A stretch of 21,786 nucleotides of DNA from Acidobacteriota bacterium (GCA_021805955.1 JAJZDO010000253.1:1-21786), one strand, 5' to 3'. Positions 1 through 8,408 are shown, counted from the first letter of the stretch. Numbers and translations: made by a program. The notes: a model not told the origin generated them from the letters alone.

Positions 1-1040
1 GACTGCCGGGGGGAATCGCTGAAGAGGAGGTAATGCAAGGGTGTATACGGCAGCATGACGCCGACAGTGTCGTTGCCGGGCGCAATTGCCGGCGAGAGCC
101 TCGACTCACGGCGACGCGGCAGAATCACGATGGGCCGGCGCGGGCTCTCCAATGCTGCGCGGTCGGCCTCCGTAACGACGCAGAACGTTTTCGCCGCGGC
201 GAGGTCGCGCGCCATCAATGCAAACGGCTTGTCGCTGCGGCGTTTGCGATGGCGCAGCAAATCGACGGCGGCATCGTTCTGCGCATCGCACGCAAGTAAA
301 AATCCGCCCAGCCCTTTGACTGCGATCAGTTGGCCCGCGCGCAATAAATCTCGGACCTTTTTCAAAGTGGCGAGGGAGGAATTTTGACTGTTGGAAAAGT
401 CGCTGGCCGTGGGTAGATGCGACCCGGCGCCGTGTTGGCGATTCTCGACGAGCACCAGGCTGGGTCCGCAAGCCGGGCACGCATTTGGCTGGGCATGAAA
501 CCGGCGGTTGCCGGGATCGTCATATTCCGCCTGGCATAGGTCGCACATGCGGAAGTGGGCCATGGTTGTGTTCGGGCGATCATAGGGAATGTCCTGAACG
601 ATGGTGTAGCGCGGACCGCAGTTGGTGCAGTTGGCAAAGGGATAGCCGTAGCGGCGGTTTGCCGGGTCGCTGAAGTCACGCCAGCAATCCCCGCAGGTGG
701 CCACATCTGGGGAGATCAGCGAAAAGGCGTGGTCTTGCTCCGCCTGGCTTTCCCGGATGGAAAATTCGCTTGCATTTTGCAAGGGAACTTCCGTCAGGGC
801 GATCTCTGTAATTTGTGCCAACGGAGGTGGACTGGCCCGCAAGGTAGCCAGGAATTGATCGATGGCACTGCCCGGGCCTTCCACCTCGACGGTCACGCCG
901 GACGAGGAATTGAGGATGTAGCCGGCCAATCCAAGAGAATGTGCCAGGTTGTAGATAAATGGGCGAAAGCCGACACCCTGCACCACTCCCCGAATGAAGA
1001 TGTGCTTGCGTGCTGTCGGGAGAGAGCGGGTTGTGGCCAT
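1..1040 (-). CDS. hypF: Carbamoyltransferase HypF, N-terminal part (runs off left edge)
   Basis: HypF makes the carbamoyl/cyano group for the CN ligands of the [NiFe]-hydrogenase active site, from carbamoyl phosphate and ATP, in the cytoplasm. The reading frame is open from the ATG at 1040 to the window edge (346 whole codons). Residues 12-95 form an acylphosphatase domain with GVVQGVGFRPF and the expected Arg26 and Asn44. Two zinc-finger-like units follow: C116xxC119...C138xxC141 and C166xxC169...C188xxC191. From about residue 220 a YrdC-like domain begins (LIAVKGLGGFLLACDA, then KRRSDKPFALM). The Kae1-like C-terminal domain is off the window. An AGGA lies about 9 bases before the ATG. The gene implies a [NiFe] hydrogenase elsewhere in the genome; no other hyp gene is visible. 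I see no frameshift. Confidence 0.95.
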   Translation of the reverse strand, partial: MATTRSLPTARKHIFIRGVVQGVGFRPFIYNLAHSLGLAGYILNSSSGVTVEVEGPGSAIDQFLATLRASPPPLAQITEIALTEVPLQNASEFSIRESQAEQDHAFSLISPDVATCGDCWRDFSDPANRRYGYPFANCTNCGPRYTIVQDIPYDRPNTTMAHFRMCDLCQAEYDDPGNRRFHAQPNACPACGPSLVLVENRQHGAGSHLPTASDFSNSQNSSLATLKKVRDLLRAGQLIAVKGLGGFLLACDAQNDAAVDLLRHRKRRSDKPFALMARDLAAAKTFCVVTEADRAALESPRRPIVILPRRRESRLSPAIAPGNDTVGVMLPYTPLHYLLFSDSPRQ

Positions 1041-1229
1041 GGGAAATCCTGTGCCGTGTACGCGAAGCCTGGGTTGCGCCCAAGTCTACCGCTGCAATCA
1101 GGGTATATGAGAGGGGAAGTTGTCGGCGAACGTTGCCTCTCGACCCGCAGGCGCCTATCTCGCCGCTTTTCCAACGAGGAATCGAGGAGTCACACATCGC
1201 GGGGGGCACTGTCCGGCATCTATATCCGG

Positions 1230-1580
1230 ATGAAATGGATTGTTGCTGTGTTGTTCGGTCTGGTGGGTCTAAGTGGTTGTACTGCGCCGAATCCAAGTCC
1301 CGCTCAAATTCGCCAGGATACCACGAATGCCACGGCGGCGGCGGCTCGCGATAGCAAGGCGGTCGCGCAGGGAATCGTCGAGGGACTGAGGAGCAAAGGG
1401 CAGATGAACATCAATCGCGCAAGCAAGTCGGATCTAGAGACCTTGCCCGGAATCGATAGCGCTGTCGCGGACAGGATCGTTGCCGGCCGCCCGTATGACG
1501 ATTCGGCGCAGTTACTCCGGCGGCACATCGTGACGCGCGCGGAATACGATCGAATTGCAAGCCGGATCGAAGTCCATTGA
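1230..1580 (+). CDS. Helix-hairpin-helix lipoprotein (ComEA-like C-terminus)
   Basis: A 116-residue predicted lipoprotein. Residues 1-16 are a signal peptide ending in a lipobox (LSGC, Cys17). Residues 18-60 are an Ala/Ser-rich linker. Residues from about 66 form a helix-hairpin-helix domain (MNINRASKSDLETLPGI, then ADRIVAGRPY), the fold ComEA and related proteins use to bind DNA without sequence specificity. Unlike ComEA, the anchor here is a lipid and not a transmembrane helix. A longer frame continues upstream, but it is antisense to hypF and the signal peptide fixes the start at 1230. The ribosome site is weak. It diverges from hypF and converges on the cytochrome operon, with a terminator between. 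The function is unknown; DNA binding at the envelope is inference. Confidence 0.8.
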   Translation: MKWIVAVLFGLVGLSGCTAPNPSPAQIRQDTTNATAAAARDSKAVAQGIVEGLRSKGQMNINRASKSDLETLPGIDSAVADRIVAGRPYDDSAQLLRRHIVTRAEYDRIASRIEVH

Positions 1581-1642
1581 AGCTGGTGTGGGCGGCATGG
1601 CGACGCTCGTCCAGGGCAGCAGGGCCGCCATAGCTAGCGGAG

Positions 1643-1692
1643 AAATTTTAGGGGAAAGGTCGCGCGCTGCATGACCCTTCCCCTAAAAAATT
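1643..1692. terminator. Bidirectional hairpin terminator
   Basis: Left arm 1643-1661 (AAATTTTAGGGGAAAGGTC) pairs with right arm 1673-1692 around an 11-base loop, with about one mismatch in the GC-rich part. The A/T tails at both ends give a U-run in either direction. It sits between the convergent lipoprotein gene and the monoheme cytochrome gene, so it can end both transcripts. Confidence 0.8.
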
Positions 1693-1792
1693 GTTCACAA
1701 ATGTTTCCAGTGTTGCAACGACAGAGGGCCAGCTAACAGTCCAGGCCCTCTTGAACTTTTTCCATTGCAGTTGTCCCGGCTGCTGCCGGCGA

Positions 1793-2113
1793 CTACTTCT
1801 TCTGCAACGTGTGAATATAGGCGACGACGTCCGTAATCTGCGCGCCTGTCAGCTTCCCGGAATACGCGGGCATTTTCCCCTTGCCGTTCTTCGTCACCGC
1901 CACCAGTTCCGCCGTCGACATTTTCATGACTTCGGGCGAGCTGAAGGAAGGTGCCTTCATGGCCTTGCCGGCAGGTGTCGCGCCGCTGCCATCCGCGGCA
2001 TGACACATCGCGCACTTTGTCTTGTAAATGTCCGCTCCTGGACCCTGGGCGAATACTGTCATTGTTGAAAATGCCATGAAGCTAACCACTGCCAATGCAA
2101 ATCGATTTTTCAT
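1793..2113 (-). CDS. Class I monoheme cytochrome c
   Basis: A 106-residue periplasmic electron carrier. A Sec signal peptide (about residues 1-22, ending VFA) is followed by one heme motif, CAMCH (34-38). A likely distal methionine ligand is Met81 in KMPAYSGKLT. The C-terminal helix is typical of small c-type cytochromes of the cytochrome c6/c551 kind. The start at 2113 has GGAG 8 bases upstream. It is the last gene of an apparent three-gene operon, 50 bases after the outer-membrane barrel gene, and ends at the hairpin terminator. Its likely job is to shuttle electrons between the inner membrane or a periplasmic oxidoreductase and the decaheme conduit. The heme assignment is certain; the partner is inferred from position. 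Confidence 0.93.
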   Translation of the reverse strand: MKNRFALAVVSFMAFSTMTVFAQGPGADIYKTKCAMCHAADGSGATPAGKAMKAPSFSSPEVMKMSTAELVAVTKNGKGKMPAYSGKLTGAQITDVVAYIHTLQKK

Positions 2114-2163
2114 CGTTCGATCTCCTCTTCAACTACAGTGCTGCCAACATTCGTAGGCCCAAA

Positions 2164-4728
2164 TCAAAATTCATAGTGCATTCCGATGGTCAAGTTGTTC
2201 GCATGAAAGTTCCGCGCCGCGGTCTCACCCGCGGGCGATATGGTTAGACCGGTCTGAAGACCAGCCAGTGTGGGAGAGTTGCAGGGAACCACGGCCACCG
2301 GAGACGTAGGCGTGGGATTGGAAGTGCTGCATAAAGCTGCGCCGGAAGGCCCGCCCTCGCCGTAGCCGTAGAAATTGTATTCTGCGCTCAGGCTCCAGGA
2401 CTTACGGACCGCCCATGCAAAATTCACAAAGGGAGACTGGTACGTGGAGACCAGCGAGCCATTCACATCCCGCGCATCGTTGAAGAACCGGCTACCGCTC
2501 ACGGAGCTGATGATGTAGCCAATACTGGAGTGGATTCTGTCGGTAGGGGACAGATGGAGAGCTACCGACCCGTATTGCGTCGGCGCATCCATGAAGTCCT
2601 TGACAGGCCCGAACTCGTAGTAGGTGGTTCCCCTCACGGTCGCGCCGGGGCACGCCGTGCCGCTCGGCGTCGCTGCTCCAGGCAGCGTAGGGCTGGCGGC
2701 GGCGTCATAGCAGATGTTGGTCGACGTATACACATCGCCGTAGGAGTAGTTGAAATCGAACCCATAGTGCGCATTCGGCGACAGCACCCCACCCATGCTT
2801 ACGACCCGGCTGTGGTCGACATGATCCAGCGGTCCGGCTGCGGAGGCCGTGCCTGTGTTGTTCGTGTTGTTATGCCGTTCCACGCCGTTGTAGGCGCCCG
2901 ACAGCGTCGCCCAGGGCTTCGGCCTGTAGATGGTATGGACCCTGTAGCGCTGCGTTTCCCGCGGAGTGAGCGGCGTGAATGCGTTGTCGTTATAGAACAG
3001 CCCGATGCTGCCATTGACGTTCCAATGCTCGCTGGGACGCAGGGCGGCGTTGAAGATCCCGCCGTTTTCGTGAATGGTTACGGTTCCGTTGTTGGTCGCG
3101 CGCGGGGCCAATGGAGCGTTATGAGGAATGCCTTCCGCGATGATGTGCGTTTGGTAGCGATAGGTCACCGAGAAGGTCGCGCGGGACCAGCCATCCCAGG
3201 TCGCCATCAGGTTGTTGGTCAGGAACTTCTGTCCGAAAAAGTCCGGCAGCGGCGTGCCGTTGGGGTTGCCCTCAACCGTGACCGGGGTTCCAGGCGTCAG
3301 TGGACCCGAGTAGTTGATGGTCTCATTCGGGTTCGGGGGCGTAACCAGAGTGGCCCCTTTGGAGATATTTGCGATGCCGGGTTGCTGGACATTGGAGAAG
3401 ACAACCTGATCCGCAACGCTGATCGTTTTCGTCGCATTCCAATCGACGCCGTAATCGACAGCGATGACCTCCCGTCTGGCATTCGCGTTGCCTGTATATG
3501 TGATGGAACGAACCGCCCCGGACAGTCCCTGGAAGTTCTCATAGTAATTGGGAAGGTTCATATTCGCGTTGGTGTAGCGCACATCGCCGTTCATCGCGAC
3601 GTTCGGGATGCTGGAGCTTTGGAACCGGAAAATCTCTGTTGGGTACAAAATGCGTGTCGGCTGGCTGCGAAGGTAGCTGGTGGCGACACTGCATGCCGGA
3701 TTGATGATGGGCAGCCCGCCCGGGGTTTGCGCGGGCGACAGGATCGTATAGGGCGCGGCGCCCATGCTTCCCGTATTGCAGCTGCCGATGCCGTAAGGCG
3801 GAATGCTGTCCCATCCGCCCGAAGCCACCGGCGTTCCGTCCGCCTCCTGTGCGATGAAATCGCTCGGGGCCAGAGTAAAGTAGGAGCCTTCCTTGTAATG
3901 ATCGACCTCTTCTTCAAAGGTCAGCGTGGTTTTCAGCAAGGGTTTCCAGTCGATCCCTCCGATAAAATCGTCGGTGCTGTTGCGTTGATACTGCTCGAGC
4001 AGTTGAGTATTCGTGCCGATCGAGGCTGCAAAGAAGGGGCTCGACGCGCCGGGACTCAGGCTCGGGCCCTGGAATACATTTTGCGAGTATTCGAAATGGT
4101 ACGTGACCTTGGAGATCGGAAAGATCGTAAGGCTCGTGTCCGTCATCCTCCGCACTGTGTTGTACAGGAATGGTGACTGCTTCACCTGCGGCCATGCAAG
4201 CGAGCCCGTGGGCGCAGTGGTTGGCCCGATGGGGATCGACTGCCCTGCGGGGATGTTCGGGTTGCCCAGCAGGTCGTAATCGAAGTACTGGCGATCGCGC
4301 CGGAACGTTCCCGAGAACTGGTAGATTTTGCCTTTGGAGAAGTTCATCGTGGCTTGGTCGTATGGGTTCCCGCCCCACCCGGTGCTGTAGGCCGTCAGGG
4401 AATCGACAAGCGTATGCTTTGTGGTCGGCAACGCCTGCATCTGAAAGGAGCTGCCCAGCACGCGCGGCCCGGACTGCATATTGACCATCGTGTCGTACAT
4501 GGCCCCACTGCCTGTGAGGCTGGTCATGTTCCCACCCAGATTGATGCTCCCGTGGAGCGTATATCCATTCGGCGCAGCCGACGCTGAATCCGGCATCGCA
4601 ACCTGGGCGGCAGCGACGCCTGCGGTCATCAGCAATATGGCGACTCCCATGCCCACGGCGATACGCTGGGCCATTGCGGAAGAGAGCTTTGGATGGTGCA
4701 GCCTTGAAAGTCCATCTGTCTTCTTCAT
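2164..4728 (-). CDS. MtrB/PioB-type outer-membrane beta-barrel of a porin-cytochrome complex
   Basis: An 854-residue predicted outer-membrane barrel. The N-terminus has a long basic n-region, a hydrophobic stretch at about 22-40 and a likely cleavage after GVAAA. The rest alternates aromatic/polar strands with long Gly/Ser/Thr/Asn-rich loops, and the chain ends in a C-terminal Phe (MHYEF), as barrels recognised by the Bam machinery do. In the MtrAB and PioAB systems such a barrel sheathes a periplasmic decaheme cytochrome and lets electrons cross the outer membrane. The decaheme gene lies 55 bases upstream in the same operon, which supports the call more than sequence recall does. GAGG lies 6 bases before the ATG. 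I do not see the N-terminal CxxC of Shewanella MtrB. It could be another decaheme-associated barrel family. Confidence 0.78.
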   Translation of the reverse strand: MKKTDGLSRLHHPKLSSAMAQRIAVGMGVAILLMTAGVAAAQVAMPDSASAAPNGYTLHGSINLGGNMTSLTGSGAMYDTMVNMQSGPRVLGSSFQMQALPTTKHTLVDSLTAYSTGWGGNPYDQATMNFSKGKIYQFSGTFRRDRQYFDYDLLGNPNIPAGQSIPIGPTTAPTGSLAWPQVKQSPFLYNTVRRMTDTSLTIFPISKVTYHFEYSQNVFQGPSLSPGASSPFFAASIGTNTQLLEQYQRNSTDDFIGGIDWKPLLKTTLTFEEEVDHYKEGSYFTLAPSDFIAQEADGTPVASGGWDSIPPYGIGSCNTGSMGAAPYTILSPAQTPGGLPIINPACSVATSYLRSQPTRILYPTEIFRFQSSSIPNVAMNGDVRYTNANMNLPNYYENFQGLSGAVRSITYTGNANARREVIAVDYGVDWNATKTISVADQVVFSNVQQPGIANISKGATLVTPPNPNETINYSGPLTPGTPVTVEGNPNGTPLPDFFGQKFLTNNLMATWDGWSRATFSVTYRYQTHIIAEGIPHNAPLAPRATNNGTVTIHENGGIFNAALRPSEHWNVNGSIGLFYNDNAFTPLTPRETQRYRVHTIYRPKPWATLSGAYNGVERHNNTNNTGTASAAGPLDHVDHSRVVSMGGVLSPNAHYGFDFNYSYGDVYTSTNICYDAAASPTLPGAATPSGTACPGATVRGTTYYEFGPVKDFMDAPTQYGSVALHLSPTDRIHSSIGYIISSVSGSRFFNDARDVNGSLVSTYQSPFVNFAWAVRKSWSLSAEYNFYGYGEGGPSGAALCSTSNPTPTSPVAVVPCNSPTLAGLQTGLTISPAGETAARNFHANNLTIGMHYEF

Positions 4729-4783
4729 ATCGAACCTCGCTTTGAAAAAAACGTCAATGCATCAAAACCCGGAGTTTGCCACA

Positions 4784-5710
4784 TCACCGAATGAAAGCGG
4801 CATTGAGGTTGGATCCATGGATCATGGTGTGGCAGCCGGTGCAGGGCGTTAGCTCCTGCGATCCCGCGTTCATCCCGTGGATCGTATCGGCGCTCACCTG
4901 GCTATGGCACTGGTTGCACAATGTATTGATCGTCGGCATATTCAGCAGCCGGGCGTTCTGAGAGCCGTGCGGCGTGTGGCACGCCATGCACCCTTCCCCT
5001 TTGACCACGGCGTGCTCATATACGAACGGCCCGCGCACATCCATATGGCATTTGGTGCAGATCATGTTCTGATCGGCGGTAATTCTCAAATTGCTGTTCT
5101 GGAATGTTCCGTGCGCGTCGTGGCAGTCGGTACAGTTGACTCCACCTTCGTTCACCGGGTGGTGGAATGGCATGTCGAATGACCCCTTCACGTCGGTGTG
5201 GCAACTGAGGCACAACGTCGGCTGCGGCAGTTTCAGCAGGGCCTGTTCGCTCTGCGGGGCGTGAATGCTATGACAACTGATGCAGCTCAGGCCGGCCTTG
5301 GCATGGGGCGAGCGCTCGAAATTCGGATGCACTCCAGCATGGCATCCCAGGCAAGTCGCATCGATCTGACTGGCGGGTGCCTTGCTGGGCAGGAAGATCT
5401 TGGTGATCTCTCCGCCGCTGTCCACGTGGGCTTGCCCCGGTCCGTGACAGCTCTCGCACGTAATGCCCTTGCCATTGTGCATAAGCGCAAGCTTGGAATG
5501 CGGGTTGTTGGCAAAGCTCTTGCCCACTTCCGCATGGCAGGTCAGACAAGTCTCGGAGCCAACGTAGCCGGGTGCCCCGGTCGTGGCCGTCGGGGGAGTT
5601 TGGGGTGCGTTGGTCTGCTGACCGGTCTTACCCGCGGCATACACCGGTCCGGTATTCCAGAGTCCGGCTAGTCCGACGACCAGCGCAACACATAGGAGCA
5701 AACGTTTCAT
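4784..5710 (-). CDS. DmsE/MtrA-family decaheme c-type cytochrome
   Basis: A 308-residue secreted cytochrome with a signal peptide (about 1-25, ending VYA) and exactly ten CxxCH heme motifs, starting at residues 55, 85, 120, 143, 167, 193, 218, 241, 265 and 290. Length, heme count and the many additional His residues available as second axial ligands match DmsE/MtrA/PioA. These proteins form the heme wire inside an outer-membrane barrel. GGAGG lies 5 bases before the ATG. It is the first gene of the operon with the barrel and the monoheme cytochrome. Electron flow could be outward (metal or mineral reduction) or inward (Fe(II) oxidation, as with PioA); the sequence does not decide. No MtrC/OmcA-like surface cytochrome is present in the window. 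Confidence 0.93.
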   Translation of the reverse strand: MKRLLLCVALVVGLAGLWNTGPVYAAGKTGQQTNAPQTPPTATTGAPGYVGSETCLTCHAEVGKSFANNPHSKLALMHNGKGITCESCHGPGQAHVDSGGEITKIFLPSKAPASQIDATCLGCHAGVHPNFERSPHAKAGLSCISCHSIHAPQSEQALLKLPQPTLCLSCHTDVKGSFDMPFHHPVNEGGVNCTDCHDAHGTFQNSNLRITADQNMICTKCHMDVRGPFVYEHAVVKGEGCMACHTPHGSQNARLLNMPTINTLCNQCHSQVSADTIHGMNAGSQELTPCTGCHTMIHGSNLNAAFIR

Positions 5711-6160
5711 AGAGCCTCCATTACGGTTCAGACAGCTTTGTCGGTTCTGACAATCGACTCACATTGCGTGAACATCATTGATTGCGACAGAAGAGGGTAG
5801 AATCATTCGCGTTTGCTTGCAGTGATGGTCGTCACTGATGTTGGAGTGAGCGCCAAACCGCGGATTTACAGGCGCGACACCGCATAGCGCGGCCTCGGAA
5901 AGATGTGTTTCACGCTGGAGGTTTCGCGTGCGTTTTCGATGAGATCGGCAAGAATTGCGGCGTGAATTTGCCGGAGAGCGTGGACTGTGCGCGGACGACG
6001 CCAGAGGAAAGCGATCGCAGTTTTATAGGTGCGGCAATGCCGCGCAAAATTGAACTGTCATGCTGATGCGACGCATCTCTGTATATGTATTCTCCTCGGA
6101 ATAAACCGAGGTTCTTCGCGATCTCTGGGGGATGACATTGTTTGCCCGGAAAGGAAGCAC
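5711..6160. other. Divergent intergenic region, cytochrome operon / alcohol dehydrogenase
   Basis: 450 bases without a gene I can support. It must hold both divergent promoters, but I find no convincing -35/-10 pair. Visible elements: an inverted repeat TTGTC-N6-GACAA at 5739-5754 just upstream of the decaheme gene; a 13-base palindrome GATGCGACGCATC at 6065-6077; and a small hairpin CCTCGG-AATAAA-CCGAGG at 6094-6111 in the probable leader of the dehydrogenase gene. Confidence 0.5.
6065..6077. promoter_or_regulatory. 13-base palindrome upstream of alcohol dehydrogenase
   Basis: GATGCG-A-CGCATC is a perfect inverted repeat about 85 bases before the dehydrogenase start. A TA-rich stretch (TATATGTAT) follows a few bases downstream and could be a -10 region. 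An operator role is inference from symmetry and position only. Confidence 0.3.
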
Positions 6161-7153
6161 ATGAAAGCCGCGATTCTGAATTCTCCAGTTGGCATTTCCG
6201 GCCACGCTCTTCGCATTGAGGACGTGCCCCGGCCTCACGCGGAACCCGGTCAGGTCCTTCTGCGCGTCCGCGCCTGCGGCGTCTGCCGTACCGACCTGCA
6301 CATCCTCGCAGGAGAACTTCCGCCCCGGCGTGAAAAGTTGATTCCCGGTCATCAAATTGTGGGCGAGATTGTCGAAGGTACGACGCCGGAACTCCCGGCC
6401 GGGACGCGTGTCGGCGTTTCCTGGATGGGCGGCGTGGACGGGACCTGCTGGTACTGCCGGCATGACTCCGAGAACCTGTGCGATGCGCCGACCTTCACAG
6501 GGTATACCGTGAATGGCGGCTATGCGGAGTATGCGACCGCCAGGGCTGATTTTGTTTTTCCTCTCCCAGAAGCTTTGGACGATCTGCACGCCGCGCCGCT
6601 GTTGTGTGCCGGCATCATTGGGTTTCGCAGTCTGCGCGTGGCCGGCGTCCTGCCCGGCGAGTGCGTGGGCTTGTTCGGTTTCGGCGCGTCCGCTCACCTC
6701 GCGATTGCCGTCCTGCGCGCCTGGAAGTGTAACGTGTATGTCTCGACGCGCGGGGCGTCTCATCGCCGCTTGGCCGAATCTCTTGGCGCTACGTGGGTGG
6801 GAAGCGAGACCGAGAAACCTCCAGTGAAATTGGACCGCGCCGTGACCTTTGCGCCCAGCGGCGATGTTGTTGTCGCAGCGCTTTCGTGTTTGCGCAAAGG
6901 CGGCGTGGTGGCCATCAATGCGATTCATCTGGATAAAATGCCTGCGTTCGACTATGACAAACTGCTGTGGGGCGAGCGGCAGATTCGCAGCGTTGCGAAT
7001 ATGACGCGGGCGGACGCGCGCGACTTTCTCGAAGTTGCGGCGGAAATTCATCTGGAGTCGAAAACGGCCGCATTTTCTCTGGACAATGTGAATGAGGCGC
7101 TGCAGGCGATCAAGGACGACGCCATCGATGGCGCGGCGGTGATTCTTCCTTGA
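6161..7153 (+). CDS. Zinc-dependent alcohol dehydrogenase, CAD2-like
   Basis: A 330-residue cytoplasmic medium-chain dehydrogenase that oxidises an alcohol or reduces an aldehyde with NAD(P). Catalytic zinc ligands are Cys42 (GVCRTDLH), His64 (PGHQ) and Cys149 (PLLCAG). The coenzyme fold has GFGASAH at 173-179, a CAD2-type variant of GxGxxG. The structural zinc loop keeps Cys96, Cys99 and Cys107, but the usual first cysteine is Asp93. The frame is open further upstream to 6029. I chose 6161 because AGGA lies 6 bases before it and the protein then begins like the family (MKAAILNSP). The substrate is unknown. It is not clearly in an operon with gpmA, since a 330-base gap with palindromes intervenes. 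Confidence 0.88.
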   Translation: MKAAILNSPVGISGHALRIEDVPRPHAEPGQVLLRVRACGVCRTDLHILAGELPPRREKLIPGHQIVGEIVEGTTPELPAGTRVGVSWMGGVDGTCWYCRHDSENLCDAPTFTGYTVNGGYAEYATARADFVFPLPEALDDLHAAPLLCAGIIGFRSLRVAGVLPGECVGLFGFGASAHLAIAVLRAWKCNVYVSTRGASHRRLAESLGATWVGSETEKPPVKLDRAVTFAPSGDVVVAALSCLRKGGVVAINAIHLDKMPAFDYDKLLWGERQIRSVANMTRADARDFLEVAAEIHLESKTAAFSLDNVNEALQAIKDDAIDGAAVILP

Positions 7154-7238
7154 CACAGCCTGTTCGCCGGATTTCCTGAAAATGCGCCACCGATTTCCGG
7201 AATATTTTCGGCGCTGGAAAGCACTCCGAAAAAAACAA

Positions 7239-7282
7239 GTTGCCTTAGCAACCAAAGATGACCAAATAGTTGCTAAGGCAAC
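7239..7282. promoter_or_regulatory. Two tandem 14-base palindromes (likely operator pair)
   Basis: GTTGCCTTAGCAAC (7239-7252) and its reverse complement GTTGCTAAGGCAAC (7269-7282) lie 30 bases apart centre to centre, about three helical turns. Each is itself symmetric (GTTGC-N4-GCAAC); the second extends to TAGTTGC-N4-GCAACTA. TATATA follows directly at 7283-7288 and could be a -10 element. The arrangement suits cooperative binding by a dimeric regulator such as a MarR-type protein, but no such gene is in the window. The two together could also fold as one 14-base-pair stem with a 16-base loop and end transcription of the dehydrogenase gene. The rest of 7154-7485 holds no gene I can support. 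Confidence 0.6.
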
Positions 7283-7485
7283 TATATAAAATGGACGAAA
7301 AGTGACGCCGATTTTCTGTCGGCGGGACACGTGACCGTGGCCGCCTTCTCCGATTCCATCGCGCGGTTCAATATAGGATGGAAGAAACGAACTCAAAACG
7401 CATCGCGGCCGCCGAGGGAGACGGTTTCCAATCGACAACCCTCGAATCCGATCGGCCGCATCGCAAGAAGGAGTGAAAAAAGATC

Positions 7486-8241
7486 ATGGAAACCAATAAG
7501 CTTGTTCTGCTTCGGCACGGAGAAAGTATCTGGAACAAAGAAAACCTGTTTACCGGCTGGACGGACGTGGATCTTTCCGAGCAGGGCAGAAAAGAGGCCA
7601 GCGAGGCGGGCCGATTGCTGAAGGCGGAAGGGTATGCGTTCGACGTGGCCTTCACCTCAGTGTTGAAGCGGGCCATCCGAACATTGTGGATGGTGTCGGA
7701 TGAGATGGATTTGATGTGGGTCCCCGTGGTGCGCGACTGGCGGCTCAACGAGCGGCACTATGGAGCGCTGCAAGGGCTGAACAAGGCGGAAACGTCTGCG
7801 AAATACGGCGAGGCGCAGATGAAGGAATGGCGGCGGAGTTATGACGTTCCTCCTCCGGCACTCGATGAGAAAGACCCGCGTTACCCTGGAAAAGATCCTC
7901 GTTACAAGAATCTGGCCAAGGCCCAACTGCCGCTGACGGAATGCCTGAAGGACACCGTGGCGCGCGTGTTGCCATGCTGGCATGAAGTGATCGCGCCGCG
8001 CGTGAAGGCTGGATATCGCGTTCTCATCACCGCGCACGGCAACAGTCTGCGGGCGCTGGTCAAGTATCTGGATGAGATTTCCGACCGGGAGATCGCCGCT
8101 TTGAACATTCCCACCGGCGTGCCGCTGGTGTACGAGCTGGATGGAAGCCTGAAGCCGATCCGGCACTACTACCTCGGCGATCCCGCGCGGGTGGAGCAGA
8201 TGATCCACGCCGTCGCCAGCCAGGGCGCGGTCACGAAGTAA
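7486..8241 (+). CDS. gpmA: 2,3-bisphosphoglycerate-dependent phosphoglycerate mutase
   Basis: Interconverts 3- and 2-phosphoglycerate in glycolysis and gluconeogenesis in the cytoplasm. The 251 residues match the usual length of the dimeric dPGM. The histidine-phosphatase signature LRHGES carries the phosphorylated His11. Arg62, Glu89 in [11 protein letters not shown] and the second His184 in [16 protein letters not shown] are all present. The region [25 protein letters not shown] is typical of GpmA and not of the short cofactor-independent phosphatases. AAGGAG lies about 12 bases before the ATG, slightly far. The gene sits about 200 bases downstream of the paired palindromes, which may control it. 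A copy of a dispersed hairpin repeat follows 15 bases after the stop. Confidence 0.97.
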   Translation: METNKLVLLRHGESIWNKENLFTGWTDVDLSEQGRKEASEAGRLLKAEGYAFDVAFTSVLKRAIRTLWMVSDEMDLMWVPVVRDWRLNERHYGALQGLNKAETSAKYGEAQMKEWRRSYDVPPPALDEKDPRYPGKDPRYKNLAKAQLPLTECLKDTVARVLPCWHEVIAPRVKAGYRVLITAHGNSLRALVKYLDEISDREIAALNIPTGVPLVYELDGSLKPIRHYYLGDPARVEQMIHAVASQGAVTK

Positions 8242-8256
8242 GCGAAGCTTGGAATA

Positions 8257-8284
8257 GCATCGTTCGATCCCACCCTAGCTGCGC
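8257..8284. repeat. Dispersed REP-like element, copy A (partial)
   Basis: Starts GCATCGTTCGATCCCACCC and shares about 28 bases with copies at 8990 and 12209. It breaks off before the second hairpin arm: CCTAGCTGCGC is present but the closing CTAGG is not. It lies just after the gpmA stop. Confidence 0.7.
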
Positions 8285-8356
8285 CAGTGTGGCGTGCGGG
8301 GAACTGATTGGCGTGGGTGTGCTGGTCGTGATCGGCGTGGTGTTGCTTGCGCTGGC

Positions 8357-8371
8357 GCCTGCGAAGCAGGC
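8357..8371. terminator. Small hairpin between convergent genes
   Basis: GCCTGC-GAA-GCAGGC is a perfect 6-base-pair stem with a three-base loop between the convergent gpmA and HTH genes. There is no clear U-run, so a terminator role is only possible. Confidence 0.3.
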
Positions 8372-8408
8372 TCGCCACGCCGACCAGGGATTACAATTCT
8401 TTTCAAGT

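Noticed and set aside
555..1229. Upstream extension of the lipoprotein frame
   Set aside because: Antisense to hypF, no recognisable sequence; the signal peptide and lipobox set the start at 1230.
2530..4176. Long plus-strand frame of 548 codons
   Set aside because: It is fully antisense to the outer-membrane barrel gene, is Arg/Val-rich with no domain, and reflects codon bias of the real gene.
6023..7438. Minus-strand frame of 471 codons
   Set aside because: Antisense to the alcohol dehydrogenase, whose zinc and coenzyme motifs identify the coding strand.
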